Below the pieces are notes generated by a model, which made no database searches, had not been told where the DNA came from, and saw nothing but the letters and a program-made list of their open reading frames with translations. From Pseudomonas sp. Leaf58 (GTDB lineage: Bacteria > Pseudomonadota > Gammaproteobacteria > Pseudomonadales > Pseudomonadaceae): 64,000 bases of DNA. The position numbers and the translations under genes are program-made. Shown here piece by piece: positions 27,344 through 35,624 of the stretch; the first letter of the stretch is position 1; each line of letters opens with the position of its first letter. The stretch spans positions 806,001-870,000 of the forward strand of contig NZ_CP032678.1 of the NCBI RefSeq assembly GCF_003627215.1. Reading direction: 5' to 3'.

Positions 27344-27344
27344 G

Positions 27345-29183
27345 TTAAAGCCCCAAGTCATCAGCAAGGATATCGGCCCGGAGATGTTCAGGCACCCGAT
27401 CAAGATGAGGGGTAATCTCCGAATTTTCAAATGTCCTGAAGAAAAACTCCCATTGGGCCTTGGTTTTGACCAGCGGGATTACCTGCTCGGCACCCATGGC
27501 GCGCAGGTAGGCCATCTGCAAGGTGGCATCCTGGACGCGCACCCCTTTGGTGATCGCTTCCTGGATAGAGTTGAATTCAGGTAGATCATCTGGCCACCCG
27601 CCCATCATGATCACGTTTTGATAGACATCCAAGAGCGAGCTTTTTCGTTCGGAATTGGGTTTTTCAAGCAAAATGCTTGCCCGCTCGCCATTCTCCTGAT
27701 TCACCCACAGGTTGTAGCCCCCTGCGGCAAGCTCTCTGAGTGTGCTGGTCGACATTCGCACCACCGAGGCAAACTGCGTCAATTCCAGCCCCAGATGCTC
27801 TTTGGCCAGCAGCAAGCCCTGGGCCTTCAGGCGTGCTTGCGATTGTTCAAACATATAGCGCCACAGCTCCTCTGGAATGATCTTCAGGATTTCCGCACGA
27901 GTCCTCTCCTGCTCAAGCAGCAAGAAGAACTTCCTGGCATCGTAGGGCGCTACCTCCACTATCCCTGTGGGGTTGGGCGTAGCAGCGGCATAATCACTGG
28001 CGGTCTCAGACAGCTCATAGAAAATATTAACGGGGAAAAAGCCCGAGACAAAATCATGAGCTTCGTTCAGCAGGTCTTCCTGAATGGCTGCCGCTTCGAA
28101 TTGGGCAAGCCACTGGGTATCCACCATGCACAGGGTGTAGCCTTTCGGGTGATTTAGGCCGGCGAGTGTTTCATCGGACAGAAAATACCGACCCAGCAAG
28201 CTAAAATGCTCACCCTCCAGTAGATTGCCATTGTTCACCTGCAAGCCAACATTAACCTCCACAATGGTTTCGAGCCCCACCCTTTCACTGCCCTGCTTTT
28301 CATATTTGAGAGCCGACACCCGATTCAGGTCAAAATCACACAGGTTATGGGTGTCGACTGACGCAAAGATGCCTGTTCCGAATGTCCGGATGGTTCGGGT
28401 CGTGATGGCTGGCACCGTTGCCGACTGAAGGTCTGCATCGGAAATCCATGCAATGGTCTTGTTGTAGAGCTCAGGGTAGTGGGTAGTGGATAACTCCTGG
28501 GCCAGCGCCATCAACATCTCAGGGTTTCTTACCACCCCATTGGCGAGTATGGGCAACGGCAATTTTGATTGGGCAGCCCGAGTGAGTTCAATCACAGAAG
28601 CCCATCGACTCGATGACACCATCCATTTGCAAGAGGTGTCATCTTCCGTGTTTTTCCCTACCAGGCTACTAAGCCCTGATTCAACAACCAGTTCGAAGAT
28701 CTGACGGACTTCCTCAGAATTTCTGCAGTTCGACATGTTTTCGGCCCATGCGGATATCGTATGGCCGTTGATGCTTTTGTAGTCATCCAGGCGCAGTGGG
28801 AATTGACTGGCATACCGTTGCTTCAAGGTCTTGGCGATTTCCGCATCCCCCTTGTACAGGGCGGAAACAAAAACTGCCGCAAAACCGTCCCCCAGGTGCT
28901 CGATGTAGTTCTGCAGGTCGGAGCGTGGCAAATCCGGGTTGTTTATCAGGCCTTCAAAGTAGGAGATGGCAGTCTTTTGGTCGACACCCAGCTTGGCGAA
29001 GAACAGGTCTGCCACCTCTGCGAGGTCAGCACTGTCCAATACTGCCCTGAACACACGATTGGCCTGAATCAGGTGCCCTGAATCCATGAGCGCCAAGCCA
29101 TCCAGGAGATACCCCACCAGTTTCAGGTCGCGAGCTTTCGCTGCCTCATCAAGCAGCTTCTCGTAGTGCGTGTAAGTGGCCAT
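27345..29183 (-). CDS. Unrecognised 612-residue protein with C-terminal LADDLGL tag
   Basis: Starts MATYTHYEKLLDEAAKARDL, two bases after the stop of the previous tagged gene, and ends DILADDLGL. The second-largest tagged protein. Repeated helical segments suggest an elongated helical fold. No catalytic motif is visible. The next gene (deoxyribosyltransferase-like) begins one base after its stop, so the three genes are an operon. Confidence 0.8.
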   Translation of the reverse strand: MATYTHYEKLLDEAAKARDLKLVGYLLDGLALMDSGHLIQANRVFRAVLDSADLAEVADLFFAKLGVDQKTAISYFEGLINNPDLPRSDLQNYIEHLGDGFAAVFVSALYKGDAEIAKTLKQRYASQFPLRLDDYKSINGHTISAWAENMSNCRNSEEVRQIFELVVESGLSSLVGKNTEDDTSCKWMVSSSRWASVIELTRAAQSKLPLPILANGVVRNPEMLMALAQELSTTHYPELYNKTIAWISDADLQSATVPAITTRTIRTFGTGIFASVDTHNLCDFDLNRVSALKYEKQGSERVGLETIVEVNVGLQVNNGNLLEGEHFSLLGRYFLSDETLAGLNHPKGYTLCMVDTQWLAQFEAAAIQEDLLNEAHDFVSGFFPVNIFYELSETASDYAAATPNPTGIVEVAPYDARKFFLLLEQERTRAEILKIIPEELWRYMFEQSQARLKAQGLLLAKEHLGLELTQFASVVRMSTSTLRELAAGGYNLWVNQENGERASILLEKPNSERKSSLLDVYQNVIMMGGWPDDLPEFNSIQEAITKGVRVQDATLQMAYLRAMGAEQVIPLVKTKAQWEFFFRTFENSEITPHLDRVPEHLRADILADDLGL

Positions 29184-29185
29184 GC

Positions 29186-30283
29186 TTAGATTCCCAGGTC
29201 ATCTTCAAGCAGGCTGGCCACCTGCTCATTCAATTTCTCGACGGCGCCTTGGAGGCGAGACACTACATACTCGCGATCTCTGGGTCTCACGAGCGGAAGA
29301 ATAGCATCGAGATCAACCCACTGGGTGGTTGAGGTCTCGAAGCCTGAATCCTGCCCGCCCCAGTGCATCTCAAGGCCTTTGAGCAACAACGTCTTGACTA
29401 CCTCATTGCGGTCAATCTTGAGGTTTTCAGATAGCACATCGGCAATGCGCGGCATCAGCTCCCAGAAAAACTTGGCCCCGCCAGCTGCGGAAATCGGCTT
29501 GCCGTTGAAGTAGGCCTTAGAACTCTGATTGATGATGCCGCCCAGCACCATCACCCCGTTCTCGCGGTGGTTGAGCGCTTTCCAGAGGACATCCTGGCGC
29601 TTGATGAGCCTCGGGTCTGGATCCTGTGTCAGCAGGGTCGCGTCCGATGTGACAAAGCCAGGGCCCATGCCCGCACTGATCACCAGGTTGTCGCACAACT
29701 CGTAGTAGTTGAGTTCGGTTGCCGAACCCCACACATGGAAATTCTTGTAATCAAAGTCAAGATCTCGGGTAAACCCATACAGGTCAGCATGATGCTTGTC
29801 TTTGTCAGCAAACAGCCTGCAGAAATGGCTGAGTTGCGTTTTGGTGGTGCAATCGAAAACGGCGAAGTCCTTCCCATAATGGGCGATCGCGGCAGTGATG
29901 GGGAGTGAATAGCGGTAGCGGAAATAGGTATCGACCTTGTAGCGTTTCTCGGCGACGTCCATGGTCAGGCCAGCGCCCGTAAACCCAAAGAAATGGTTTT
30001 TCACCGACCTGAGGAAATCGGTATTGCCCTCGCGCAGGAAGCGCAAGAAGGGGTTGATGTGTGGGATAAAGCGCATCTCGTCACCTGGCCTGCTTTTTTC
30101 AGGCAGGGTGCCCCAGGATTTTTGCGCCTGGATGACGGCTGCACGCACCTCCATCACCAGCCCCTCACGCAGCATGTCCACGAGAAGGTCTTCAATGGGT
30201 TTGCCGACCTCCGGGGTCACGTTAAAGGGGTCTATGGCCATCAGCGCTTCTGCGAGCGCCTTGGATGCATGGGCTTGGTGCAT
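29186..30283 (-). CDS. Unrecognised 365-residue protein with C-terminal LEDDLGI tag
   Basis: Starts at ATG 30283 after GGAGATCAATC and ends LLEDDLGI, the tag with Ile as last residue. Soluble mixed fold, no recognised domain. It opens the operon that continues with the 612-residue tagged gene. The tRNA cluster ends 93 bases upstream on the same strand without an evident terminator, so tRNA transcripts could run into it. Confidence 0.75.
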   Translation of the reverse strand: MHQAHASKALAEALMAIDPFNVTPEVGKPIEDLLVDMLREGLVMEVRAAVIQAQKSWGTLPEKSRPGDEMRFIPHINPFLRFLREGNTDFLRSVKNHFFGFTGAGLTMDVAEKRYKVDTYFRYRYSLPITAAIAHYGKDFAVFDCTTKTQLSHFCRLFADKDKHHADLYGFTRDLDFDYKNFHVWGSATELNYYELCDNLVISAGMGPGFVTSDATLLTQDPDPRLIKRQDVLWKALNHRENGVMVLGGIINQSSKAYFNGKPISAAGGAKFFWELMPRIADVLSENLKIDRNEVVKTLLLKGLEMHWGGQDSGFETSTTQWVDLDAILPLVRPRDREYVVSRLQGAVEKLNEQVASLLEDDLGI

Positions 30284-30375
30284 GATTGATCTCCTATTTG
30301 AACCATCATAGCCCAGGAGAATCGCCGATCAAAAGCTGCGCGTGGCGCCAGGGCATGGGGTTGCCCAGAGGAAAG

Positions 30376-30454
30376 TGGCCGAGGCGAGGAGATTCGAACT
30401 CCTATAATCTTCCCGTTCGAAGCGGGGTGCGTTATCCAGTTTGGCTACGCCTCG
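30376..30454 (-). tRNA. tRNA-Arg (anticodon UCG)
   Basis: Acceptor CGAGGCG/CGCCTCG with encoded CCA, anticodon loop CTTCGAA (anticodon TCG), T-arm AGGAG-TTCGAAT-CTCCT. The D stem is weak and one anticodon-stem pair is C/A, so it may be partly degenerate. It is last in the cluster. An Arg-UCG tRNA is uncommon in gammaproteobacteria, where CGA is read by an inosine-bearing tRNA. Confidence 0.75.
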
Positions 30455-30468
30455 GTTTTTTGTTAAAT

Positions 30469-30545
30469 TGGAGCGCATGACCGGATTCGAACCGGCGTCT
30501 TCCTGGGTGAAAACCAGGCATCCTAGACCACTAGACGACATGCGC
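30469..30545 (-). tRNA. tRNA-Glu (anticodon UUC)
   Basis: Acceptor GCGCATG/CATGCGC, anticodon stem CCTGG/CCAGG with loop TTTTCAC (TTC), T-loop TTCGAAT, encoded CCA. Confidence 0.9.
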
Positions 30546-30589
30546 AAAACCTTCAGACAGCAAATCTACTGACTAACTTGCAACGAATG

Positions 30590-30665
30590 TGGCGGTTCGT
30601 ACGGGATATCGAACCCGTGTCTGCGCCGTGACAAGGCGCCATTCTAACCACTGAACTAACGAACC
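30590..30665 (-). tRNA. tRNA-Asp (anticodon GUC)
   Basis: Acceptor GGTTCGT/ACGAACC, anticodon stem GCGCC/GGCGC with loop TTGTCAC (GTC), T-loop TTCGATA, discriminator G and encoded CCA. Near-identical to the second Asp tRNA at 30911. Confidence 0.9.
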
Positions 30666-30672
30666 AACTAAC

Positions 30673-30747
30673 TGGTGCTCTATAGGGGGCTCGAACCCCT
30701 CTTGACGGACTGAAAACCCGCTGTCCTACCAACTAGACGAATAGAGC
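30673..30747 (-). tRNA. tRNA-Glu (anticodon UUC)
   Basis: Acceptor GCTCTAT/ATAGAGC, anticodon loop TTTTCAG (TTC), T-loop TTCGAGC, discriminator A and encoded CCA. Its sequence differs clearly from the other Glu-UUC copy. Confidence 0.9.
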
Positions 30748-30797
30748 AAAATCATGTATCTTCAACCCCTGATCTCGGACTAACCAAGATCATTGAA

Positions 30798-30872
30798 TGG
30801 TTCGCCATCGGTGATTCGAACCCCGGTCTTCTGGCTGAGAACCAGAAATCCTAGTCCACTAGACGAATGGCG
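30798..30872 (-). tRNA. tRNA-Glu (anticodon CUC)
   Basis: Acceptor CGCCATT/GATGGCG, anticodon stem TCTGG/CCAGA with loop TTCTCAG (CTC), T-loop TTCGAAT. One extra base precedes CCA, so the encoded end may need trimming. Confidence 0.8.
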
Positions 30873-30910
30873 CTTTTGCAATAACAGACCAACTAACACA
30901 GCAACTAACA

Positions 30911-30986
30911 TGGCGGTTCGTACGGGTTTCGAACCCGTGTCTGCGCCGTGACAGGGCGCCATTCTAGGCCTCTGAACTAACGAACC
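30911..30986 (-). tRNA. tRNA-Asp (anticodon GUC)
   Basis: Acceptor GGTTCGT/ACGAACC, anticodon loop CTGTCAC (GTC), T-loop TTCGAAA, encoded CCA. Second copy of Asp-GUC. Confidence 0.9.
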
Positions 30987-30993
30987 GGACAAC

Positions 30994-31072
30994 TGGTGCA
31001 CCCAGGTGGATTCGAACCACCACATCATCTGACTTCGCAAGTCAGGGCCCTATCCAGTTGGGCTATGGGTAC
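30994..31072 (-). tRNA. tRNA-Arg (anticodon GCG)
   Basis: Acceptor GTACCCA/TGGGTGC, D stem GCCC/GGGC, anticodon stem CTGAC/GTCAG with loop TTGCGAA (GCG), T-loop TTCGAAT, encoded CCA. First gene of the cluster, 14 bases after the attenuator T-run. GCG is unusual, as bacteria normally read CGU/CGC with ACG (inosine). Confidence 0.9.
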
Positions 31073-31086
31073 AAAATCTTTCCAAC

Positions 31087-31116
31087 AAAAAACCCCGGAG
31101 GCTTACCTCCGGGGTT
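31087..31116 (-). terminator. Intrinsic terminator/attenuator in front of the tRNA cluster
   Basis: A perfect 11-base-pair stem (AACCCCGGAGG against CCTCCGGGGTT, loop of four) is followed on the minus strand by six T. Only 14 bases separate it from the first tRNA, so the tRNAs cannot have their own promoter there and must be transcribed through it. Its first arm can pair instead with the last arm of the hairpin at 31125-31145 (CCTCC with GGAGG, extendable by GG/CC around a bulge). That would block termination. Confidence 0.85.
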
Positions 31117-31124
31117 CTTATGCC

Positions 31125-31145
31125 AGGAGGGCGTTTAGCCCTCCT
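31125..31145 (-). promoter_or_regulatory. Upstream hairpin of the tRNA-cluster leader
   Basis: A perfect eight-pair stem AGGAGGGC/GCCCTCCT with loop of five lies 11 bases after the leader-peptide stop and just before the terminator. Its second arm can pair with the first arm of the terminator, giving the mutually exclusive folds expected of an attenuator. Confidence 0.7.
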
Positions 31146-31156
31146 TTCGAAGATGA

Positions 31157-31231
31157 CTAAACGAATGCGCAAGTGCGATCATCGCGATCATCGCGACGTT
31201 CAGCAAACCGTTCCTGAGCAAAGGTGTTCAT
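31157..31231 (-). CDS. Leader peptide rich in Arg, Asp and Glu codons, upstream of the tRNA cluster
   Basis: A 24-residue frame from ATG 31231, with GCAGGAAG seven bases upstream, to TAG at 31157. Residues 7-20 read ERFAERRDDRDDRT. Arg (five), Asp (four) and Glu (two) make up 11 of 24 residues, and the seven downstream tRNAs carry only Arg, Asp and Glu. This is the layout of a ribosome-stalling attenuation leader: promoter, short peptide with control codons, alternative hairpins, terminator, then regulated genes. Whether stalling raises or lowers tRNA output cannot be decided, because the stop lies 11 bases before the first hairpin. Too short for routine gene callers. Confidence 0.7.
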   Translation of the reverse strand: MNTFAQERFAERRDDRDDRTCAFV

Positions 31232-31266
31232 GTCATTCTTCCTGCTAATGTTTGGTAGATGATTAC

Positions 31267-31295
31267 AGACTAAAACTCTGACTAAAGCGTGTCAA
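31267..31295 (-). promoter_or_regulatory. Promoter of the leader-tRNA transcript
   Basis: On the minus strand a perfect TTGACA (31290-31295) is spaced 17 bases from TAGTCT (31267-31272). The transcript would begin about 30 bases before the leader-peptide ATG. Confidence 0.6.
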
Positions 31296-31302
31296 CCACT
31301 AT

Positions 31303-31797
31303 TTAAAAATTAATTGAATTATTTTTCTCGGCTTCCAGATCCATTTCCAGCATCTCGATTGTCTTGTAGTGCGAACGGGTAAACCCCTCCTCTCGACAAC
31401 GATAACCGCGCCGCGTCAGGTGCCTGGACAAACCCTCATTCTGCACTGATTCGACGTACACGGCCCGCCGAGCGGCAAGCGCCAGCTTTTCCACTTCATT
31501 CATTAGGATGGGCAGCGCTCCGCGACCGGGTTCGACCACATTCTCCACCGTGGCAATATCAACAGTTGGTTGCATCACACCATCCAGCGGTCGTATGGCT
31601 GCCCGCACATAAACACTGAAAGGTGGCATCATCAGGGTAGCCCTGTGCCCAAAGCCACGCTGACTGGCTGCGCCCAAGAAGGCCCCGAGCTGCTCTTGAA
31701 CACTCAGCCGCAGCGCCGACGCTTCTTGGGCATCCATTTTCGGAATCGCTGCTGAGACGCCATCTGTTCTGCTACCGCCGCGCTGCCTGACCATCAC
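31303..31797 (-). CDS. GNAT-like acetyltransferase of the phage/plasmid type
   Basis: 164 residues. After a charged N-terminus, strands YVRAAIRPLDG and TVDIATVENVVEPGRGALPILMNEVEKLA resemble the central strand and pyrophosphate loop of GNAT enzymes. AVYVESVQNEGLSRHLTRRGYR resembles the final helix-strand. The acetyl-CoA loop is not canonical (GRGALP), so activity is uncertain. It ends just upstream of the tRNA leader promoter. Confidence 0.5.
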   Translation of the reverse strand: MMVRQRGGSRTDGVSAAIPKMDAQEASALRLSVQEQLGAFLGAASQRGFGHRATLMMPPFSVYVRAAIRPLDGVMQPTVDIATVENVVEPGRGALPILMNEVEKLALAARRAVYVESVQNEGLSRHLTRRGYRCREEGFTRSHYKTIEMLEMDLEAEKNNSINF

Positions 31798-31955
31798 AAT
31801 TCTCTCGCACTGTTCATTCCTTTAGGGTAGCTCAATCACACCTCTCGATGCACCATTTGCCCTTCACAGCCGTGGTGTATAGGTGGATTTTCCTTTACCC
31901 AAACCCTGCTCCACCTTCAATTTAAAGGTATATGCATCCTCATGGAGCTCACGCC

Positions 31956-32783
31956 ATGCTGCACCCTTACAACCAGGCCTTGAACTCGTTCGTGACAGCT
32001 AACCAAGCGTCCTTGGCTGCGCTCTTTGGCGTTTCCGAGAGTGCGTTGGACGCACCCCGTTTAGGTAAACTGCTGCAAAGCACCATCGGCGGTCAGTTAC
32101 AGATCCATTTCGAGTTTCACGGGCGTTTCGACGCCGGCATCCTCAGTGATCTGCGACTGATACCGCTGGCCAAGCGAACCGCACACAAACTCACGGCGGA
32201 GCAGCGCATGGAAATTGGCCGTGTGCAGAACCGCAGCTTGAGCAAAGTGGCCGAACTGCAAAATGACACCAGCACCTTCCTCTCTGCTCAACTTGCTCGC
32301 TGGAGAACGGCCAGGATGCGTAGCGAAATGCGCAAGCTTGCCGAAGCCTCTCAGCAGGTCGAGCTGCAGACTCGACGTCTGGTCGCGACCATCCAGCGCT
32401 TCAAGCACAACCCGACACCTGAAAATCGGTATGGCATGATGCGATCAATGAAGGGCCTGAACAAGTCGCTGCTCAACATTCACTACAGGGCGCGCTCGGC
32501 AGGCGCATGGGCTATTCGCTCTGGCTTCTCGCCCAAGGCTGCAGCCAAGGCCCTGGATCATCTCTACATGCGCAAAATGACCAAGCTGGGCAACAGCTTG
32601 CTCCGCCTGGACACCTGGTTTAATGGCCAAGGGGTCAAGTCTTCCATGGGCGTTGGGGTAAAACGACGCCAGCAGATCATGGTCGATGAGTTGCAGCAGG
32701 CTCAGGGAGTGGTGAACAGAAACGCTCGGAAAACGCGTTATCCTGAAGCTGACATCACCCCTCCTGGATTAGAACATGGCTAA
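31956..32783 (+). CDS. Unrecognised 275-residue helical protein
   Basis: ATG 31956 is preceded by GGAG at good spacing; an alternative start at 31932 adds eight residues. The protein is rich in Arg and Lys with long amphipathic helices (SAQLARWRTARMRSEMRKLAE), so a nucleic-acid-binding or structural role is possible but unproven. It overlaps the next small gene by eight bases. Confidence 0.7.
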   Translation: MLHPYNQALNSFVTANQASLAALFGVSESALDAPRLGKLLQSTIGGQLQIHFEFHGRFDAGILSDLRLIPLAKRTAHKLTAEQRMEIGRVQNRSLSKVAELQNDTSTFLSAQLARWRTARMRSEMRKLAEASQQVELQTRRLVATIQRFKHNPTPENRYGMMRSMKGLNKSLLNIHYRARSAGAWAIRSGFSPKAAAKALDHLYMRKMTKLGNSLLRLDTWFNGQGVKSSMGVGVKRRQQIMVDELQQAQGVVNRNARKTRYPEADITPPGLEHG

Positions 32784-32961
32784 GGCACCGCACCCAATCT
32801 TCGCTGAAGATGCTCCCGATGGCTTGACACAAAACCAGGCAGAATTCGCCCAGGCGTTCGATCACACCGAGAAGGATATGGAGGCTCTTGATCGCGCCTG
32901 TCTACTGATCGATGAAGTGCTGGATGCCGTGGCTCAGCCACCTGGCCGCCAGACCCATTGA
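32776..32961 (+). CDS. Unrecognised 61-residue acidic protein
   Basis: The ATG overlaps the end of the preceding gene by eight bases, implying translational coupling. Helical and acidic (QNQAEFAQAFDHTEKDMEAL), possibly a small partner of the basic upstream protein. No family recognised. It is convergent with the tagged gene at 32982. Confidence 0.55.
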   Translation: MAKAPHPIFAEDAPDGLTQNQAEFAQAFDHTEKDMEALDRACLLIDEVLDAVAQPPGRQTH

Positions 32962-32981
32962 GCGACTGGGCTTGCCAGCGC

Positions 32982-34087
32982 CTACAAGCCAAGATCCATG
33001 GACAGAAAACTCTCCCGCGTTGTTTCATCCATGTCCTTATGGGTGAGCATCAGCGTGGTTTGAAGCCCCAGTTTGTACAGGTTCTGAAAATGCCTAGGCT
33101 CAAGATCCGTGCGCAGGAATTCAGTGACATGCGAAGCAAGGTAGGCCTGCGAAAACTCCCGGTGGGTTGCGCCTCGCGTCCAGCCTTTGTTGGCAATCGT
33201 CATGATGACCTGCTCGGCAGGCGAACTGGCTTCAATGGCAGCCACCTCATTGGCCGCTTCCTTGCTGACAACGCCCGTCACGGGGTTCCAGAACAGATTC
33301 CGGATTTGCAACGCTGGCACTCCCAATGGCACCAGCAAAGCGCTTTGCCTTGTGTTCAGGCCATGTTCCTGGGCGAACTCAGATCCCCAGCTTAGTAGTG
33401 GCAAAAATTGCCAGGCGGCGTACGTAGACCCCAGTAGGGGCGCGGAGGAGGCAAACAAGGCACGAATCCGCTCATCTGCCTGACCAACCTGTTCCTGGTG
33501 GATAGCGAGCAACACGCCATAGAACAGCATGGCGTCAATCACCTGGGGCTCACCCGACTCGCTAAGGCGAGCGGGATCATTCAGCGCAAAGGGCAGGCTC
33601 GACATTCCCAGCGTTGCTGCCGAGGGCCCGCCAAGGCCCACCACAAGCTGCTCCCGCACAGACTCACCCAGCTCGTTCGCGAGCAGGACAACCAGGTGCA
33701 GGATTTCCAGGCAGCCACCCCGGCCAATGTCGCTCAACAGCACGCTTACGCCCAAGCCGAGGGTCTCGTAAGGGTCATCTTGCCATTCACATCGACCGAA
33801 CAAACCGCTTTGCACTGAGGTCAAGTAGGCTTTGCGATCATGGCTCGCAATGACCTCCAGGCCATCGATCGCAGCGCGAATTTGCATGTCCCGCTCAATT
33901 TGAAATGAAGATCGATGATACCGGATACCGGCGAGGGAAAACGGCTGAGTGGATTCAAGCGTTGCGCCAAATCCTGCCAGAATGCCTGCTGCCTTCAGCC
34001 GTTAGCGAAACGCTGTGCGTCAGGCGTTCTGGCTTGTAACGAATAAGACTCACTGGTTACGTCAAGCAACTGGTCGGCGATGGTCAC
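32982..34087 (-). CDS. Unrecognised protein with C-terminal LSMDLGL tag; frame interrupted near 33997
   Basis: A continuous frame from ATG 33887 gives 301 residues ending FLSMDLGL. Coding-like sequence continues upstream without a stop (AAGILAGFGATLESTQPFSL), and joins, after one added C near 33995-34000, to a frame that starts at GTG 34087 behind AAAAGGAG (MTIADQLLDVTSESYS). The repaired product would have about 368 residues. This implies a one-base loss (GGCTGAAG for GGCCTGAAG). Soluble, mostly helical, no recognised domain. It follows no obvious operon partner. Confidence 0.65.
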
Positions 34088-34144
34088 TGAACTTCTCCTT
34101 TTCTCCATTCTAGGCCCATCGCAGACACCCGATCAAACCTGAAC

Positions 34145-34645
34145 TCAGGTTGCGCCTTCGGTGTTGGCCATACAATGCACAGCGAGGATTTTTCGCAGCA
34201 GCACCGCGTCCTCATTAGCCACATGGGGCCAGTTCAGCACTTCGATTTGCTCATGGATCTTGGCAACGGTTTGCGCCGGCAGGTGATCACTAAACAGCAA
34301 CACGGAAAAGGCCTGACTCACGTCAACATCGTCATACAGCTTTTTCATCCACTGGATGTCCCACGGACTGTCCACGATGAGGGTTTTGCCCGCAAGCATG
34401 GCATTAAGTTCACGTGCGACCAGAAACGCATCACGGCCATGGGTGATGATTGTCTCACGCTCGATACCATGCAGGATCTCGGCTACCGGATCCCAATCAT
34501 CCCAGTGTTCCAGCGGGCAGACCAAGCGATACCAGGTCTGCCCGCCTGGGCCAGCAATACCAATGGAAACAGGATAGGACTCATCGTTGTTGTAGCTGCT
34601 GGCTTCGATATCCAGCGTCAGCAGCTCGGCAAGGTCTAGGCTCAT
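34145..34645 (-). CDS. DEDD-family exonuclease-like protein
   Basis: 166 residues beginning with LLTLDIEASSYNNDESYPVSIGIA, the first motif (DxE) of DnaQ-like 3'-5' exonucleases. A DSPWDIQWMKKL segment fits motif II, and VANEDAVLLRKIL could supply a late acidic residue. It lacks a clear final H-x4-D, so activity is uncertain. It follows the second exonuclease-like gene by 12 bases, and the two are probably cotranscribed. Confidence 0.6.
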   Translation of the reverse strand: MSLDLAELLTLDIEASSYNNDESYPVSIGIAGPGGQTWYRLVCPLEHWDDWDPVAEILHGIERETIITHGRDAFLVARELNAMLAGKTLIVDSPWDIQWMKKLYDDVDVSQAFSVLLFSDHLPAQTVAKIHEQIEVLNWPHVANEDAVLLRKILAVHCMANTEGAT

Positions 34646-34657
34646 GCTTCAGTGCTC

Positions 34658-35317
34658 CTACGCTTTGGGATCAAACGCCACACCCTGGTCAGACAGGATG
34701 ACCCTTGCCACATCCCTGGCATCATCCACGCCCCGGTGCCGGGTGCCAGAGAAAGCAAGGTTCTGGCGCTTCACTGCTGCTCCTAGCCCTCGACGCTTGA
34801 CCCCACTGCGCGTTTTCGAATAGATCATCTTGGCGTTGAAGTGACGCTCTGCAGGAAAGACCATTTCAGCCCCTTTGCGCTTGGCCTCCGCCGTCATCTG
34901 GTGCAGGTCGTAGAATCCCCAGGAACACCAGGCAAATTCACCCAGCCCTTCAAGCCACGTCTTGGCCACCTGCATGGCCTCGGAAAAATTGTCAGTGCGC
35001 ACGATGTCATAAGAGACGTTCGGGTCGTCCTGCACCTTGCCTTCAAGCAGGTCATTGGTAATGGAGGTTAGGCCCACGCAAAAATCCGACAGTATGGGGT
35101 GCTCGACAGGTTTGACCAGGATGGAAAGTTCGCGGGAGATGGTCAGTGTTGCTACGTCAATGGCCACCATGCCAATCTCGATCACCTCATAGTGCTCTGC
35201 ACCGGGGTCATTAGGGTCACCCTTATCCCAGCAAGTCGCCTCGATATCCAGGCAACACAATGACGTCAGAGGCCCAGCCTCTTCAAGAATTTTGTCCAGC
35301 ACGGTGCTTGTTTGCAT
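34658..35317 (-). CDS. DEDDh 3'-5' exonuclease (ERI-1/KapD-like)
   Basis: 219 residues. Motif I is CCLDIEATCWD followed by EVIEIGMVAID; motif II lies in FAWCSWGFYDLHQMTAEA; the final motif is HRGVDDARDVARVI, giving the DEDDh acids and histidine. This pattern fits RNA-directed members of the DnaQ superfamily such as ERI-1/KapD. Likely a cytoplasmic RNA or single-stranded nucleic acid trimming enzyme. It precedes a second DnaQ-like gene, perhaps forming a pair. Confidence 0.75.
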   Translation of the reverse strand: MQTSTVLDKILEEAGPLTSLCCLDIEATCWDKGDPNDPGAEHYEVIEIGMVAIDVATLTISRELSILVKPVEHPILSDFCVGLTSITNDLLEGKVQDDPNVSYDIVRTDNFSEAMQVAKTWLEGLGEFAWCSWGFYDLHQMTAEAKRKGAEMVFPAERHFNAKMIYSKTRSGVKRRGLGAAVKRQNLAFSGTRHRGVDDARDVARVILSDQGVAFDPKA

Positions 35318-35624
35318 AGCCCATCTCCATTTTCTTGCCTCAGTGTAACACGCAAAAATAGGGATTCAGATCTCGCCTGAGTCAGCGAACCGCATGGAGC
35401 AGGTATTTTGATCAGGGCGCAGGATGGGTCTTGGCAACTGCACTTGTCTTAGGGCTGTTCACAGCCCAAGGAGAGTGATGGCCAATATATCGGAAAGCGA
35501 TTGCATGCATGTGCAGGATCGCGTGCAGCCCTGGCACCAACCTCGCACCAGGACTTCATCGATACCCCTGTCGTTGAGCCACGGTAGAGGGTGTTGGACA
35601 GTTCAGCGCGCAGGTAGCAGCGAG
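35318..35624. other. Intergenic region with one weak candidate ORF
   Basis: No convincing gene. A candidate plus-strand frame from ATG 35478, with AAGGAG just upstream, could encode 58 residues to 35654, but its composition (QPWHQPRTRTSS) is not protein-like and it overlaps the next gene. A minus-strand TATATTG lies near 35482, 165 bases from the exonuclease start. The segment nearest 35317 holds a TACACT element that is a likelier promoter. Confidence 0.4.
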
